Numbered from the stretch's first letter, positions 11,671-40,326 are shown. The stretch: 64,000 nucleotides of DNA from Lamellibrachia satsuma (GCA_033239005.1 BSQZ01000010.1:12716001-12780000); one strand, 5' to 3'. Notes: a model not told the origin generated them from the sequence alone. Translations and numbers: made by a program.

Positions 11671-12333
11671 TAATTCGGCGATGCACACTGTTTCGTTTCC
11701 GTACAGGTTTTATTGGCGATAACCCGCTACAAAATACATCTGTCGAACTGCAAAGAATAATAAGAACAATAAGTTAACTTGTTAGGGCGAAGTGTATTAA
11801 ATAAAGCTAACAGTAAGCCTAAGCCTAATTACGCATCATACTAGACTAACTATCAAAACTACATAGTACTATACTTTAGAAATAACACAATTATACTGCA
11901 CTGTATATAGGCGGATAGCACATAGAACGTAGCCTAACAGCGATAGGCGCACATGACCTACATAAACACGTGTAGCGGCGTGGACAATAAGCTTAGAGCT
12001 GTGCTGCTAGCGGGCCGACTTTCGCTAGATGTACGTAATACGATAGATGCTATGAAACAAACGAATCTATTACTAAGCTATGTATACATTCTAATTACTA
12101 CGACAAATACAACTATGTGTACTATAAGTCAATAATCTACAGTTCTATACTCACATTTAGTGCGTGAAACAGTGGCTAAATTAGAATACGTGATACGGCG
12201 AACAGGCGCGCAGGCGAGCAGGCGATACGGCGACTGGCGAATAATGACGCGTGGTCACTGAGGCGTGTCACTAACGAGGTCAAGTCCCTAGCGGCTAAAA
12301 CGTGTACAATAAACTGGGTAAACTGCCGAAACA
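11671..12333 (-). repeat. BEL/Pao 3' LTR
   Basis: Identical to 17743-18406 except for one missing A (ctacatag against ctacaatag). On the minus strand it carries a TATATA box (complement of tatata near 11905) and an AATAAA signal (complement of tttatt near 11708). Confidence 0.95.
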
Positions 12334-12411
12334 CTCCCGCCTAGCTAATTGGAAAAAAAGGAAAATATAAAACATTAGCGGTAAACAGAGCAGTTTGCAA
12401 TATGATAACGT

Positions 12412-15400
12412 TCATTTTCTTCGTAAGCCGTTGCTCAATTCGTCGTCGGTGGCGATCAGGCACATCTTGTGAATAGGCCGATCATAGAGCCTTGCGTTGG
12501 CTGTTCGCACGGTAGCCTTCCGTACTAGGCCATCATCACCGGGCTGGATAGCAGTGACGACGGCACGTTCCCACAGAGCGCGTGGGGCGGCCGCGCCCTT
12601 CATCCCGGGCTCCAGTAGAAGCACCAAGTCGCCGACTTGCAGGTTCTGCCGCGAGTGAAACCACTTCAAGCGAGTGATGAGATGCGGCGGCATGTATCTC
12701 AGCCACGTCTCCCAGAACAACTGGACACGCTGATGTAGAGCTTTCACAACGTCTCGCGGATGTGGACGGTCCTCGACAACGGGCTGCGGCACCGTTGGCT
12801 GGTCGAAGGGGTGAAGAATGTCGTTGCCGGTGACCGCAGGTGACCCGACAGGATCAGGTCCGTCGGGAAACAGCGGTCTCGAGTTGATGACGTACATCAC
12901 CTCCGAGAGGAAGGTCTGCCATTCCTCGAAGGTGAATCGGCGCTTGAGGTAGTTGACGGCAGCATCGAGTCCTCGGCGGCAGCTACGTATGAGGGACTCG
13001 ACGACACCGTTCATGTGGCTCGCCTTCGGCACGTTGAACTGCCACTCGAAGTGTGTTCGTTCGGCAGCGAGTTCTCGCTTGAGACGCGAAACGTCCCACG
13101 AGTCTATCGCATCACGGAGCGGTCGCTGCGCCCCCTGGAAGTTCTTGCCTCGGCGTGAGACAAATCGACGCCACGCGAGTAGGAATGATTCAGTGGATGC
13201 GCTGCTGGTTAGCTCCAGGTGGACGACTCGTGTGGTAGTACACGTCACGATCATCACAGATGATTCTGTCGTAACGTTTCTGCTGACTTTTGGCTGTAGC
13301 GGTCCGAAAAAGTCAACGGCCACAGCGGCGAACGGTGGCGTACAGGGGTTTCCTCGGAAGGTAGGTAAGATGCCCATCTGTTGTTGTAGCATGGACTCCC
13401 GCCTGGTGCGACAGTACAGACATTTACTCGCCACAGACTTCAGCAGTTCTTTCCCATTGCCGATGTGGATTCCTTCCTTGGCGATGTTTGCGAGCACCAC
13501 TCGGTACCCCTGGTGTAGATATCGTATGTGTTTTCGGCGAGCGTAGAGTTCGACGAGTGGACTGTTTCCTGGTAGGATGATCGGGTGGCACACATCAGGA
13601 TGCAGAGGCAACTGTCCGATGCGTCCCTCGGCGCGGACAATGCCCTTGGCGTCGAGCACTGGAGCGATGCTGGCGAATGTTGAGCGACACGCGGCAAAGT
13701 CTTCTCGGAACTCCGACTGGCAGAGGAAGAAAAGCGCTTGCTGAGCGTCCTTCAGTTCTTCTGCTCCAATCGTTCTGGTATCGGCGAGGTTAACTCTCGG
13801 TTGCAGTATTCGTCTCCAGCGCGCAACGTGGCGGGTAAGGCGGTCCCATTCGCTGACTTGAGCGACGAGTCGATCTGCAATGGTCATGTCGGCGATGCAT
13901 ACATCATTGGCGCGAACATGATGTATACGGCGGTGACGTGGCGTGCGAGCTTTCTTGTTGCGACCTTCGATTCTTGTGGCGGCTTCAATCTCAGAGTCTT
14001 GTTCGCATGTAGACTCTTGCGGCCACGTGTCTTCATGTTGACATAAGAAGAGCGGTCCCTCATGCCAGTACTGGAGTTCACGTACTGAGAGAGGCTTCGT
14101 GAGCGCGTCGGCGGCGTTCATGTTGGACGGGACGTAGCGAAACTCGTCCATGAAGCGCGGGTGTGTGTCCTGTATCTCTTGAATACGGGCAGACACGAAC
14201 GGTTTGAAGTTGGCGGAGGCAGAGCGAACCCACTTCAGGACGGTTTGCGAATCGACCCAGAAGTGTATAGAGTCGAATCCGCCCATGACGTCTTCGATGA
14301 ACTTTGCGAGTCGAGACATGATGACGGCGGCCATCAACTCCAACCGTGGAATCGACTTCTTCTTCAGAGGAGCGACGAGTGCTTTCGCCATGACGAATGT
14401 CGTCGTCGTGGCGCCGTTGCTGAGTGGCCAACGTAGCCATAGAACAGCACCGTAGGCATTCGCACCTCCGTCGCTGAAGCAGTGTAGTTGCGGCTTGCCG
14501 ACGCTATCGTTTGGCTTCACACAACGAGGCACTTGAAACTTCACTAACTCTTGCATCTGAATCACGTGTGTGTTCCATCGCTGCTTGTCGTCGTCGTCGA
14601 GTGGTTCATCCCAAGACACACCACGGCGCCACAAGTCTTGTAGGTCGATGCGGAATGATAACGAGACAGGCGACAGCATGCCCAGAGGATCCCATATCTT
14701 CGCGACGAGACTCAGTATCGTTCGCTTCGTTACCGGGTCAGATTCCATTTCAACATCTTTGGCCTTCAGTGAAAACAGGTCGAGTGATTTGTCCCAATGA
14801 TGACCTAAGACGTCGATTGTCGGCTCATCGGGGTTGTCATCTACTGCTGCATGATTCGAATGTCACGTCTTGATGTCAAACTTCCCTCTGGCGAGGACAG
14901 CATCGACTTCGTCTCTTGCTCTGATGGCATCTTCTGCAGTGGCGGTTGAGTGGCTGATGTCATCCATGTACATCTCGTTGTCGACGATGTAGCTTCCAAT
15001 CGGTTCCGATTGACGACCGATTTCAGCAAGGATTCTGACGGAGTTGATTGCGATGTCCGGTGCGGGTCGTTCCCCGAACGGTAGACGCATCCACTGGAAT
15101 GCGATTGGCGGTGAGCACTCATCTCCAAATCGCCAAACGAACCGGTGAAAGATCTGGTCCGGTTCGGCAACTTCGATCTGGTTAAACATCTTCTTCACGT
15201 CTCCCACGAGTGCGACTCGATCGCGACGCCAAGCGAGAAGACATGAGATGAGTGAGTTGAGCAGGTCGGGGCCTTTGTGAAAGCCGTCGTTGAGTGAAAC
15301 GCCCTTGAACAGTGCGGCGGCGTTCCAGACGATGCGGGTCTTCGTGGTGGACTTGTCTTCTCGATAGACGGCGTGATGCTCCAGATACCAACCACGCCCG

Positions 15401-16213
15401 TCGTGAGTCTCTTCAATCGTGAGTGGACGTACAAATCCCTGCGTGATGAGATTTCTGATTTCGGCGTTGTATGCTTCAAGACGACCATTTCGTCTCAAGG
15501 AGTTCTCTTGTTGATACATTCTGGCAACTGTCTTCTCCTTGTTGAAAGGGAGAGCCTCAGGGTATCCATCACGCCAAGGCATGAAGACTTTGTGATGGAA
15601 GTAGTTGTCTTGGCGTGTAGTAAAAACTTCGATTCAGCTAGTTCCTTGTCACTGCAGATGCAGGCGGTCGTCGGCTTGACCCCCGCTACGTCGGAGTAGA
15701 ACAGCTTCTTGATGTCATCTTCGATGAGTCGCTGCACGTGGTGAACTGCAGATCTAGCGACGGCTCTTGGGGGCTGTATCTGACCACCATAGAGCACCCA
15801 GCCCAACCGTGTGCAGGCTGCACTCGGTTGTTGCGCTTCGTTCGTAGGTGAGGAGATCGTGTGAAGTGTTGAGATCAGGTAGGCCTGGTCGTATCCTACC
15901 AGCAGGTCAATTTTCTCTTTCGCCAATGGAACGCAATCTCGCGCCGGTAGAAGGTACTCGTACTGTTGAAACAGGCTGCTGTCGATCGCGGGCGCGTCGT
16001 GTGCTGGCACCTTGATTCCCATGGCGTTGATGTCGTAGGCGATGCTCGCGTCTCTTTGCACCGAAGCACGTATCTCGCACTCTTCTCAGATCTGACTCCG
16101 CCCCCTGCCACACCGTAACGGAAGACTTGCTCATCGCCGGTGATGCCAAGTCGCTTTGCCAGTGAATGTCTCACGAGGGTGGTGTCGCTTCCGGTGTCGA
16201 GAAAAGCGACTAT
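12412..16213 (-). pseudogene. pol: BEL/Pao pol (protease-RT-RNase H-integrase), disrupted
   Basis: Read from high to low coordinates: protease with LDTGSD just after the gag stop; reverse transcriptase with the YMDD box at 14959-14970; RNase H with FSDGGANAYGAVLW and VDSQTVLKW; integrase zinc finger (H..H..CLYC) and core. Lesions: a stop between gag and protease in the same frame, one-base shifts near 16060 and 15630, a TGA near 14862, and a deletion near 13147. There FVSRRG runs straight into KNFQGA, so the block holding the second catalytic Asp is gone. The first Asp (VDFFGPL) and the Glu (HMNGVVESL) remain. It cannot encode a working polyprotein, though RNA from it might be mobilised in trans. 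Confidence 0.9.
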
Positions 16214-17704
16214 CTAGTGCCACGCTCCAGTCGAGTCACGAACCTCCACGTAGGTTGACGGCGAGAACCGGCCTTGATTCCCGTGCAGGTGACCAAGGAA
16301 GGTTGGCGTTGACGTTGCGGCGCCTTGCTGTGGCGTAAAACTGGCGGATGCAGGGTTCATCTGTGACGTAGGTGGCGAGGCACGACGTGTCGTTGACGTT
16401 GGCGCTGACAACTGGCGATTCGGTTGACAGTTGAGTAGTCTGTGATGTCGATCACCGCATTTGATGCATCGCTTCGGCCGTGTACAGTCGCTACTTCGGT
16501 GACGACCGTAACAGCTGAAGCAGCGTCCGTCGGTTCTGATGACATCGCGGCGTTGTGCAGGTTGCATCGTTTGAAACGCCTGGCAGTCGATAAACTTGTG
16601 GTGAACTCCGCAGCCCAAGATACACGGATCGGTAAATGACGTTCCGGTTCCGTTGACGTGATGGAGTGACGATTTCTTCTCAGTCCTGGTCGATTTGGCT
16701 GGCATCAATCGTTCACGCGCCTCTGTTTCTGCTCGTAGAAATTCGACGATTCTGTTGACGGAGAGTTGTTCTGCGGGGTGGTTCTGTCGCATCCAGCGTT
16801 CACACTCGTAGTAATGTTCTGGCTCCAGCTTGTTGCTTACGATGCGTACCACTGTGGGCGAGTCGAGTTCGCTCTCATTGCCGATTTCCTTGATTCGTCG
16901 CGCAAAGTCGGTCAATCGATCCAATACGGCTCTCATCTCTGATGCTGTATTCTGTCTGATCGGTCGAATGCCGTCCATGTCAGCGATGATTTCTTGGACT
17001 ACAGCTGCCTTCGGTATCTTCTCTTCTAGCCGGCACCATACTCCGTTAGGGCCGCTCATAGCAGTGCAGCTGTCGATAGAGGCGGTCACTCGAGACGGCA
17101 GAACTGAGGCGTGCAGTATGTACATCAGCTTGTCTGCCTCCTTGCTGAAACCAGCGGAGTTGAAGTATTGTTCTAGCTGCAATCGCCACGAGTAGAAATT
17201 CTTGTTTTGGCCATCCCATCTTGGCGGATGCATTCCTGTCGTGCGGATTGATGCGCTTTCTCTCGGGGTGACTAGCTTGTCGGTGATGATGCTCAGTGCT
17301 TCGAGCGTCTTGGCGAGAACGTCGGCGTTGGCGTTGGCGTCGGCGGGTTGCGTATCGTGCGTCCACCCTGTCTGCAGCTTGTCGATCTCTATTTCTCTAG
17401 CGGTGACTTCTTCAACGTTACTCTCAACATCGACGAAGCGAGCCGTTGGACGTGAGACGCCTTCTTCGTCGTCTTCTCTTGCGATGTCATTCTCCAGCAA
17501 GACGGTCTCCATCTGCACGTTGATGTTATTGAGTTCTTCAAGCAAGAGTCGTGCGCGGCGTCGAGCATCCTCTACAGTGTCGGCCTGTACGTCAGCTCCT
17601 TGGCTGACAACTGCGCGTAGTCTGTTGACACACCTCGTCAGCAGACCCTTTTTGATCGTGCGCGTCTTCTTTAGGACTTCGTAGGCCCGAACTACTTCTT
17701 CCAT
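16214..17704 (-). CDS. gag: BEL/Pao gag polyprotein
   Basis: A 496-codon open frame starts at the first ATG inside the element (MEEVVRAYEVLKK). An upstream GTG reaching into the LTR is not needed. The N-terminal 100 residues look helical and charged. The capsid-like middle includes MHPPRWDGQNKNFYSWRLQL, typical of BEL/Ty3 gag. Two zinc knuckles lie near the C-terminus: CFSCYGRHRSSDC, with one residue fewer than consensus before the His, and CIKCGDRHHRLLNC, which fits CX2CX4HX4C. It ends in TAG just ahead of, and in frame with, the protease. Gag would form the particle that packages element RNA. This is the only intact frame of the element. Confidence 0.85.
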   Translation of the reverse strand: MEEVVRAYEVLKKTRTIKKGLLTRCVNRLRAVVSQGADVQADTVEDARRRARLLLEELNNINVQMETVLLENDIAREDDEEGVSRPTARFVDVESNVEEVTAREIEIDKLQTGWTHDTQPADANANADVLAKTLEALSIITDKLVTPRESASIRTTGMHPPRWDGQNKNFYSWRLQLEQYFNSAGFSKEADKLMYILHASVLPSRVTASIDSCTAMSGPNGVWCRLEEKIPKAAVVQEIIADMDGIRPIRQNTASEMRAVLDRLTDFARRIKEIGNESELDSPTVVRIVSNKLEPEHYYECERWMRQNHPAEQLSVNRIVEFLRAETEARERLMPAKSTRTEKKSSLHHVNGTGTSFTDPCILGCGVHHKFIDCQAFQTMQPAQRRDVIRTDGRCFSCYGRHRSSDCTRPKRCIKCGDRHHRLLNCQPNRQLSAPTSTTRRASPPTSQMNPASASFTPQQGAATSTPTFLGHLHGNQGRFSPSTYVEVRDSTGAWH

Positions 17705-17742
17705 GGCGTAGTGCACTTTCAGTAGGCTACATAAATTTCGAC

Positions 17743-18406
17743 TAATTCGGCGATGCACACTGTTTCGTTTCCGTACAGGTTTTATTGGCGATAACCCGCT
17801 ACAAAATACATCTGTCGAACTGCAAAGAATAATAAGAACAATAAGTTAACTTGTTAGGGCGAAGTGTATTAAATAAAGCTAACAGTAAGCCTAAGCCTAA
17901 TTACGCATCATACTAGACTAACTATCAAAACTACAATAGTACTATACTTTAGAAATAACACAATTATACTGCACTGTATATAGGCGGATAGCACATAGAA
18001 CGTAGCCTAACAGCGATAGGCGCACATGACCTACATAAACACGTGTAGCGGCGTGGACAATAAGCTTAGAGCTGTGCTGCTAGCGGGCCGACTTTCGCTA
18101 GATGTACGTAATACGATAGATGCTATGAAACAAACGAATCTATTACTAAGCTATGTATACATTCTAATTACTACGACAAATACAACTATGTGTACTATAA
18201 GTCAATAATCTACAGTTCTATACTCACATTTAGTGCGTGAAACAGTGGCTAAATTAGAATACGTGATACGGCGAACAGGCGCGCAGGCGAGCAGGCGATA
18301 CGGCGACTGGCGAATAATGACGCGTGGTCACTGAGGCGTGTCACTAACGAGGTCAAGTCCCTAGCGGCTAAAACGTGTACAATAAACTGGGTAAACTGCC
18401 GAAACA
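17743..18406 (-). repeat. BEL/Pao 5' LTR
   Basis: Direct copy of 11671-12333 in the promoter position for the minus-strand element. The single indel difference implies a recent insertion or recent LTR conversion. Confidence 0.95.
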
Positions 18407-18411
18407 CAGCA

Positions 18412-18730
18412 GTTCTGATCCACCAAAACCTAGTCGATTGCAGCTCATCAAGGACACCGAACGCTGCAAAACTGGTCAATGGTGCACCATTTTGTAGGAT
18501 GGTAAAATCTACCCAGGCATAATGCGACGAGTATTGGATGTAACGTAAGAAACAGTGGCGGTGCAGTGCGTGCAAATTGTAGGACAGAACAGGTTCCTAT
18601 GGCCTTTGAAGGATGATACCGCAGAATACGAATTGCAGTTGACACTATGCAGGCATATTGCGACAAGTAATAGATGTGATGAAAGACTCTATGGTGCCAG
18701 TGCATGCAATTGAGAGACAGAACATGTGGG
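18412..18730. repeat. Degenerate tandem duplication of about 139 bp
   Basis: Two diverged units carry ggcataatgcgacgagta / ggcatattgcgacaagta and gaggacagaaca-like ends about 139 bp apart. No coding frame is supported. Confidence 0.5.
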
Positions 18731-19615
18731 CTCTAAAGTTTGTCGGGGTAGCTGTCTTGCTGCTTGCCTATCGTTCCGGCTTCATATCTGGTTCTTTGCT
18801 TGCCTTCTAAACTATCCGCTCACTTGTCCAACCGACCACCGACATATCCACCCGCTTGCATATTGTGGCAGTATATAAAGGAAGTACTGCAAGTGTTTAC
18901 TATCAAACTACACAGCAAGGAGTTTAGGCGATCTCTGCAGGGAACTGCGTGGAATTGGCCTGGCATTTCGCATGGAAACAAAAGTCGTGGGTTTGGGCAT
19001 ATGCATCTATAAGTGTTAATAAAACATTTGCAACTACAATCATGAATATCACGCCAGTAGTTTACCAAGAAATCCTTGCTGAACCCACAGCGTGTTTATT
19101 TCATGGGCCGCGCCATACTGTTAAATAACCTAACGTCACGAGTGCGCGTAGTCTGGCAATATTCGCTCACAAAATGAAAATATATTTGTAAACACTTAGT
19201 CCTATTCTTTTCAGTAGGATATGGCCTTGCTGTTTCCGTCTAAGCTCAACGTAGGCAGCATATGTTGGCCTTCGTTACTGAACTTCTCCTGTGCTGACTT
19301 AGCAGCTCGCTTCACTGAGAGTTTGCGTTACTTCAGTGTATACCCTTCGGCCCTTCGATTTCGGTTGCAGCGGAGGTCTAACTGCATCTATTTCATAGAA
19401 CAGCCAGGCGCTTATTGGTCGCCCTGGTCATCACATCAGCCGCCAGGGAAACCCAATAAAACACTAGCGTGATATTATTGATTGTAGTTGCAAATGGTTA
19501 GTTGTAACTCTTTTAGGTGCATTGCTCCCAAAATCATGACTTTTGGTTCACTTTAATATATATGCACATCATCACATAATCCTAATTAATTAAGTAAAGT
19601 TTGTTGACATTTCAG
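18731..19615. other. Upstream region of sacsin-like gene; no gene seen
   Basis: No recognisable exon. A good acceptor (ttgttgacatttcag) ends it at 19615, so the 5' UTR is probably spliced and the promoter and first noncoding exon lie somewhere in this stretch or beyond the BEL element. I cannot place a TATA box or start site with confidence. Confidence 0.4.
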
Positions 19616-19704
19616 GGACGTTGATACACGTGGAAAGAGGAATGAACTGGCAGAGCCAATAAGTGGTCGTCGAACATAACGCTGTTTCTGATACAGCTAC
19701 AAAA
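19616..19704 (+). other. Putative 5' UTR part of sacsin-like exon 1
   Basis: It follows a good acceptor (gttgacatttcag) and leads without a further splice site to the ATG. An in-frame TAA at 19660-19662 excludes upstream coding in this frame. Confidence 0.5.
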
Positions 19705-36341
<16,637 letters not shown>

Positions 36342-36540
36342 AACTGTGATGAATCTGTGGTGAACTAGTGGACCAACTTCAACCAATCAAATGCTTTGCC
36401 AAAGTTTGCTTGTTTTTGCATGTGTAGCTTGCTTCGATGTTTCAACCTGTAAATGTACGAAATGCCTATTATTGACTAACACTAACACACGACTGTGGAT
36501 AAATGTGCAAATGTAATTTAGAGTCAAATCAAATCAAAAA

Positions 36541-36546
36541 ATTAAA
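36541..36546 (+). promoter_or_regulatory. Candidate poly(A) signal ATTAAA for sacsin-like gene
   Basis: ATTAAA 200 nt after the stop codon, followed by A-rich then T-rich sequence. No closer AATAAA is seen. Confidence 0.35.
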
Positions 36547-36949
36547 TCAAATGAAAAAATATTTATTTCCAACATCATATGACAGCAGCAGTACAGTAGT
36601 ATAGCATCATAATATATATTAAATTTAGGTAAAAATGGTCACACACATATACATTTATATGCAGCATTAATGATGAGTTGGAAACAGGGAGAGTTGAAGT
36701 AAATTTATTTTTACCCCCCCCCCCCAGTACTACTGTAACATACACACAATTGCATGACTATATTATTGCCGTATATCTTAATAATATATTATTTGTACTT
36801 TTTTAAAGTAGACTTATTTTTGACACTTTCTTAGGCATGCAGATGAACTATTCCACAGTTTGACTCCAACTTTAGTCAAACACGTAGCCTACAGTGTTGT
36901 ACGAACATTCATTTGTTTAAATTTATCTCTCTGTCTTGTAGCATGACAA
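36547..36949. other. No gene seen; includes C13 tract
   Basis: AT-rich spacer with a run of 13 C near 36713-36725. No J-domain HPD motif or HEPN-like frame is present that could extend the sacsin-like protein. Confidence 0.6.
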
Positions 36950-38115
36950 CATTCGTCTCTCGAATGAAAAAGTTTCAGAATGTTTTTCGGAGGTAAATTG
37001 TAAATTGTTTTTCACCTCGTACATTAAGATAGTCGTCACAGTAATAAAACAAACTTCATAACATTGAGGTTAACAAACATGTGCTTCATATATAATTCGC
37101 ATAACTCTTTCTTGTAAACAAAATATGGACTGTAGATTATAGATAGATTATAGCGATACGTGTTGCCCCAAACCTCAGAACAGTAGTCAACATAAGGCAT
37201 AAAAAGCGAAAAGTATAACAAGGACCGTGAGTTGACATCTAATAAACTTGTAAACTATCGATGCTGTTTTTGCTAACTTGCATTTAACCGATTAAATTTG
37301 TGTTTTTCAGGATAGCTGATCATCGATGATTACACCCAGGATTGTTGTTTGATATAGTCTTTCTGTGTTCTCTTGATTAATGGTTATCCTTATACCAGGT
37401 ACATTTATCTTTTTCCAAATATCATGAAACTGGTTTAGTTGACATTAAGGGACAGTTTGCTCAATGCGAACCAATATTATTTTGTAACTTCATCAGCTCC
37501 TGATTGACTTGAGTTAATGGTCATCAGCACAATAGAATATATTGGTGTCGTCAGCAAATAAAATTATGCTAAATCAGAATAAGTCATTGATGTAAATAAA
37601 ATATAGTTTTGGCCCGAGTATTAATCCTCGCTGTACTCCACACAGCATGTTTCGAAGATTAGACTTGACATTATCAATACAAACAAAGTGAGACCTTTTT
37701 TCAAGGTAACTCCTTAACCTGTTATACACAACACCACGTATATCACACATTAACTTTTTTTTCAACAGTAGATTATGGTTTACAGTATCAAATGATTTTT
37801 CAAGTCTATAGACACGCCTACCGATGATTGTTTTTGTCAACTGCATTTGCTATTTCCTCAGTTAACTCCAACAAAGCCATGGAAATTGATACGTTTTTTC
37901 TAAAACCATACTGACTTTCATTCAATATTTCATTAAGTTCAATAAAATTGTCTAACCTGAGGTCAAAGATTTTTTCTAGATTTTTTTTAATTGTGGTAAA
38001 AGTGACACAAGCCTGCAGTGGGAAAACATGTTTTTAACTCCAGATTTGAATAATGGAATGATCTTTACCGCTTTCATTTTGACCGGAAATACACCGGATC
38101 CAAAATACAAACCAT
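36950..38115 (-). mobile_element. Jockey/CR1-like LINE reverse transcriptase fragment
   Basis: Minus-strand blocks in order: QYGFRKNVS-like, EKSFDTVNHNLLLKK, RGVVYNRLRSYLEKRSHFV, CGVQRGLILGPKLYFIYIND, ILFADDTNI (the catalytic [FY]ADD box), then LFMPYVDYCSEVWGNTYRYN. Many stops and frameshifts; CGVPQG has become CGVQRG. It is an old dead copy covering the RT core, lying just after the sacsin-like gene in antisense. Confidence 0.85.
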
Positions 38116-38735
38116 GCCTCAGTGCCCGACCTGTGTCCGTAACAGTTACATGTTTGAAGTGTTGTATTGCTGTGCGAAATTAGATGTGATCTGGCTAAAG
38201 CTTGTATAACAATGTATATCCTGTGTCATACTGATTCTTTTGACGGCATGATATATGCAAGTTTTACACAAGTGCGTGTGTACAATATGTAAAACATGAC
38301 ATGTTCCATGTATTGAAAGTTACAATGTTTGCCCGTTTAGTAGTGTGTTTCTGCTTCTGCTCGTGTTTTGTTTTAGCTGGGCTCTTAAATGAACATTCTA
38401 GCCAGGCGTTTGCGCGGGTTCGAAGATACTATATGTGGTTGCACTGAGCTTCAAAGTTTTCAGTGCTGGAGGCTTGAACTGCTGGCTACGGCAAATTAGT
38501 CCATTCTTTAATTGTACGTGGAAAAAAGGTTCTGGTATTTATTAATGGTAGTTGATGATAATTACTTACTGCTGTTAGAACGACGGAAACCTTGTCGGGT
38601 CATTGGAATCAAGTACCGGTTACTATATGTATCCAACAGGTTATTGTTATTTATAAAGTGGTCGATTTATTTCCTGCACCAACATTTACACACTTTACTT
38701 TCTAGTCCACAATTCGCAAGTTTCGATAGTATATC

Positions 38736-39490
38736 ATAAAGTTTACTTAATCAGAAGTGTATGCCCTAGTTGACCAAACCTAAATTAAAACTACCACGTA
38801 AACATCTTTTTGATATTGGTAAAATAAACGTTCGCTCAACTGAAATGTCCCAAGTCAGTCCACACGACGGAGGGCAGGTTAGTCATCTGGTGGTTTATGC
38901 TAAGCTTTACCAGGGTGACGTGTTATGTTTGCTTTATATACTGCTTGTGTTATTTACACTTTTCTAATGTGCCTTTGCTGATTAAATAAAATAAATAACC
39001 ATTGTGTCTGCTGTCGGCATTCGTGTACGTTTAGGGAGTGTCTGTATCAAATGCCAAAAAAACAGGCATTTCTTTTGTGATACCAAGATGCAGCATACGG
39101 GATAAGACAGCATGCCGTATATATGTTCTTTAGGGTGGACAGCAAACGAGTTGCTCCATGAAACATGCAGTCACACCTTTCCCTTGATGAAATCTCTTCC
39201 GCTGTAGCATCTAGGCCTTACACTATCGTTAAGTCGGGGTCACGCACGCACCTCTCAGACTCTCGAGTCTCAAAAACCTGTAATCACCTGTAATATATGA
39301 AACACGTATAACCTGTAATATATAAAATACATATCATCTGTAATAGATTGAACACCTATACTGGTAATATACATAACACATATCACCTGTAATATATAGA
39401 ACACTTATCACCTGAAACAAATATAACTCCTATCATCTGTAAAAATGGAACATATATCACCTGTAAGAGAGATAACACCTATCACCTGTC
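38736..39490. repeat. Direct repeat A beside sacsin fragment
   Basis: Matches 40327-40945 at about 80% by eye, starting near aagttta.ttaatca and including ggaccaaacc.aaattaaaact, gtgtctgctgtc and ctttagggtggacа-like blocks. It ends in degenerate repeats of about 30 bp (cacctgtaatatat.gaacac). The two repeats bracket the sacsin exon copy. Confidence 0.8.
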
Positions 39491-39555
39491 ACAAAATTGC
39501 ACAGAAACATGGCACACAAATTAGCTGTAACAGAAACGACACCAAAACACCGACT

Positions 39556-40058
39556 TATCGCAGCAAACCAGTCGCAATTACCTTCGTTCGATGACAATCA
39601 GCCTGACTGGGATGTTCTAGTGAAGGTCGTGTACGACTGCTCTGCCAGAACTAAGGCGCCTGTCTCCCCCTCAGTGCGCCGGTTAGAAGACAACGTAGAC
39701 ACGTGGTGCGTCACGTGGCTGCCTGCGACTGGGAAAGGTGAACAGAAAGCGTTCTTCCCCGAAAGGAAGAAGAAAGAAACCCATGTCCCAGTTTCTTCTC
39801 CGCCTGAGATGTTCATTCTGACACATGGTCCTTACGATACGACATATCTGCCGACCAAACAGACATACAAAGACATCTTGCAAGATGTGCTATTCACCTG
39901 TGGTATGAAACTCATCTTAGCGTCAACATTTCTCATTAATGCATGTCGAGGTTCTGTCTCCCGAGAACGTAAAGGCATTCTTTACATCCAATGCCAATGA
40001 CAGTCCATCTAGTGATCTTGCAGAACTGCCAATGCCGCTGCCGTGTTTAAAACTGCAG
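39556..40058 (+). pseudogene. Copied fragment of sacsin exon 6
   Basis: Corresponds to about 32630-33155 of the giant exon with roughly 88% identity (shared AFF.E+KKKETHVPVSSPP). About 24 bp are missing near 39940, shifting the frame, so it is not functional. The open stretch upstream of that gap is 140-odd codons. Divergence from the neighbour exon suggests either an old copy or origin from a different sacsin paralogue. It stops abruptly at a (TA)n tract. Confidence 0.9.
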
Positions 40059-40132
<74 letters not shown>

Positions 40133-40189
40133 CATATATATTATATATATTATATATATATATATATATATTATATACATATATATTAT

Positions 40190-40234
<45 letters not shown>

Positions 40235-40284
40235 TATAATTATATATATATATATATATATATATAGTATATTGTCGGCCGTGA

Positions 40285-40318
<34 letters not shown>
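40059..40318. repeat. (TA)n tract with a 16-bp inverted sacsin island
   Basis: TA-rich simple repeat directly joined to the sacsin fragment. It is interrupted at 40272-40287 by ttgtcggccgtgagca, the exact reverse complement of 33229-33244 in the giant exon. Confidence 0.9.
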
Positions 40319-40323
<5 letters not shown>

Positions 40324-40326
40324 ATC

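Larger units (their letters stand above)
11666..18411 (-). mobile_element. BEL/Pao LTR retrotransposon, complete, minus strand
   Basis: Two 663/664-bp direct LTRs flank a 5.4-kb interior coding on the minus strand for gag, protease, reverse transcriptase, RNase H and integrase in the BEL/Pao order. A 5-bp target duplication (CAGCA) lies at 11666-11670 and 18407-18411, the size expected for this family. LTR ends read TGTTTC...GAATTA on the minus strand. A purine-rich tract (GGCGGGAG) abuts the 3' LTR. I could not find a standard TGG primer-binding site after the 5' LTR. The coding region has several lesions although the LTRs are almost identical. It sits just after the Tigger remnant and 1.2 kb upstream of the sacsin-like gene, in opposite orientation. 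Confidence 0.95.

Noticed and set aside
12953..17684. Plus-strand frames within the BEL element
   Set aside because: Shadows of the minus-strand gag/pol coding sequence.
17705..17758. Gag start at an upstream GTG inside the LTR
   Set aside because: A normal ATG in the interior at 17704 gives a full gag; a GTG start is not expected.
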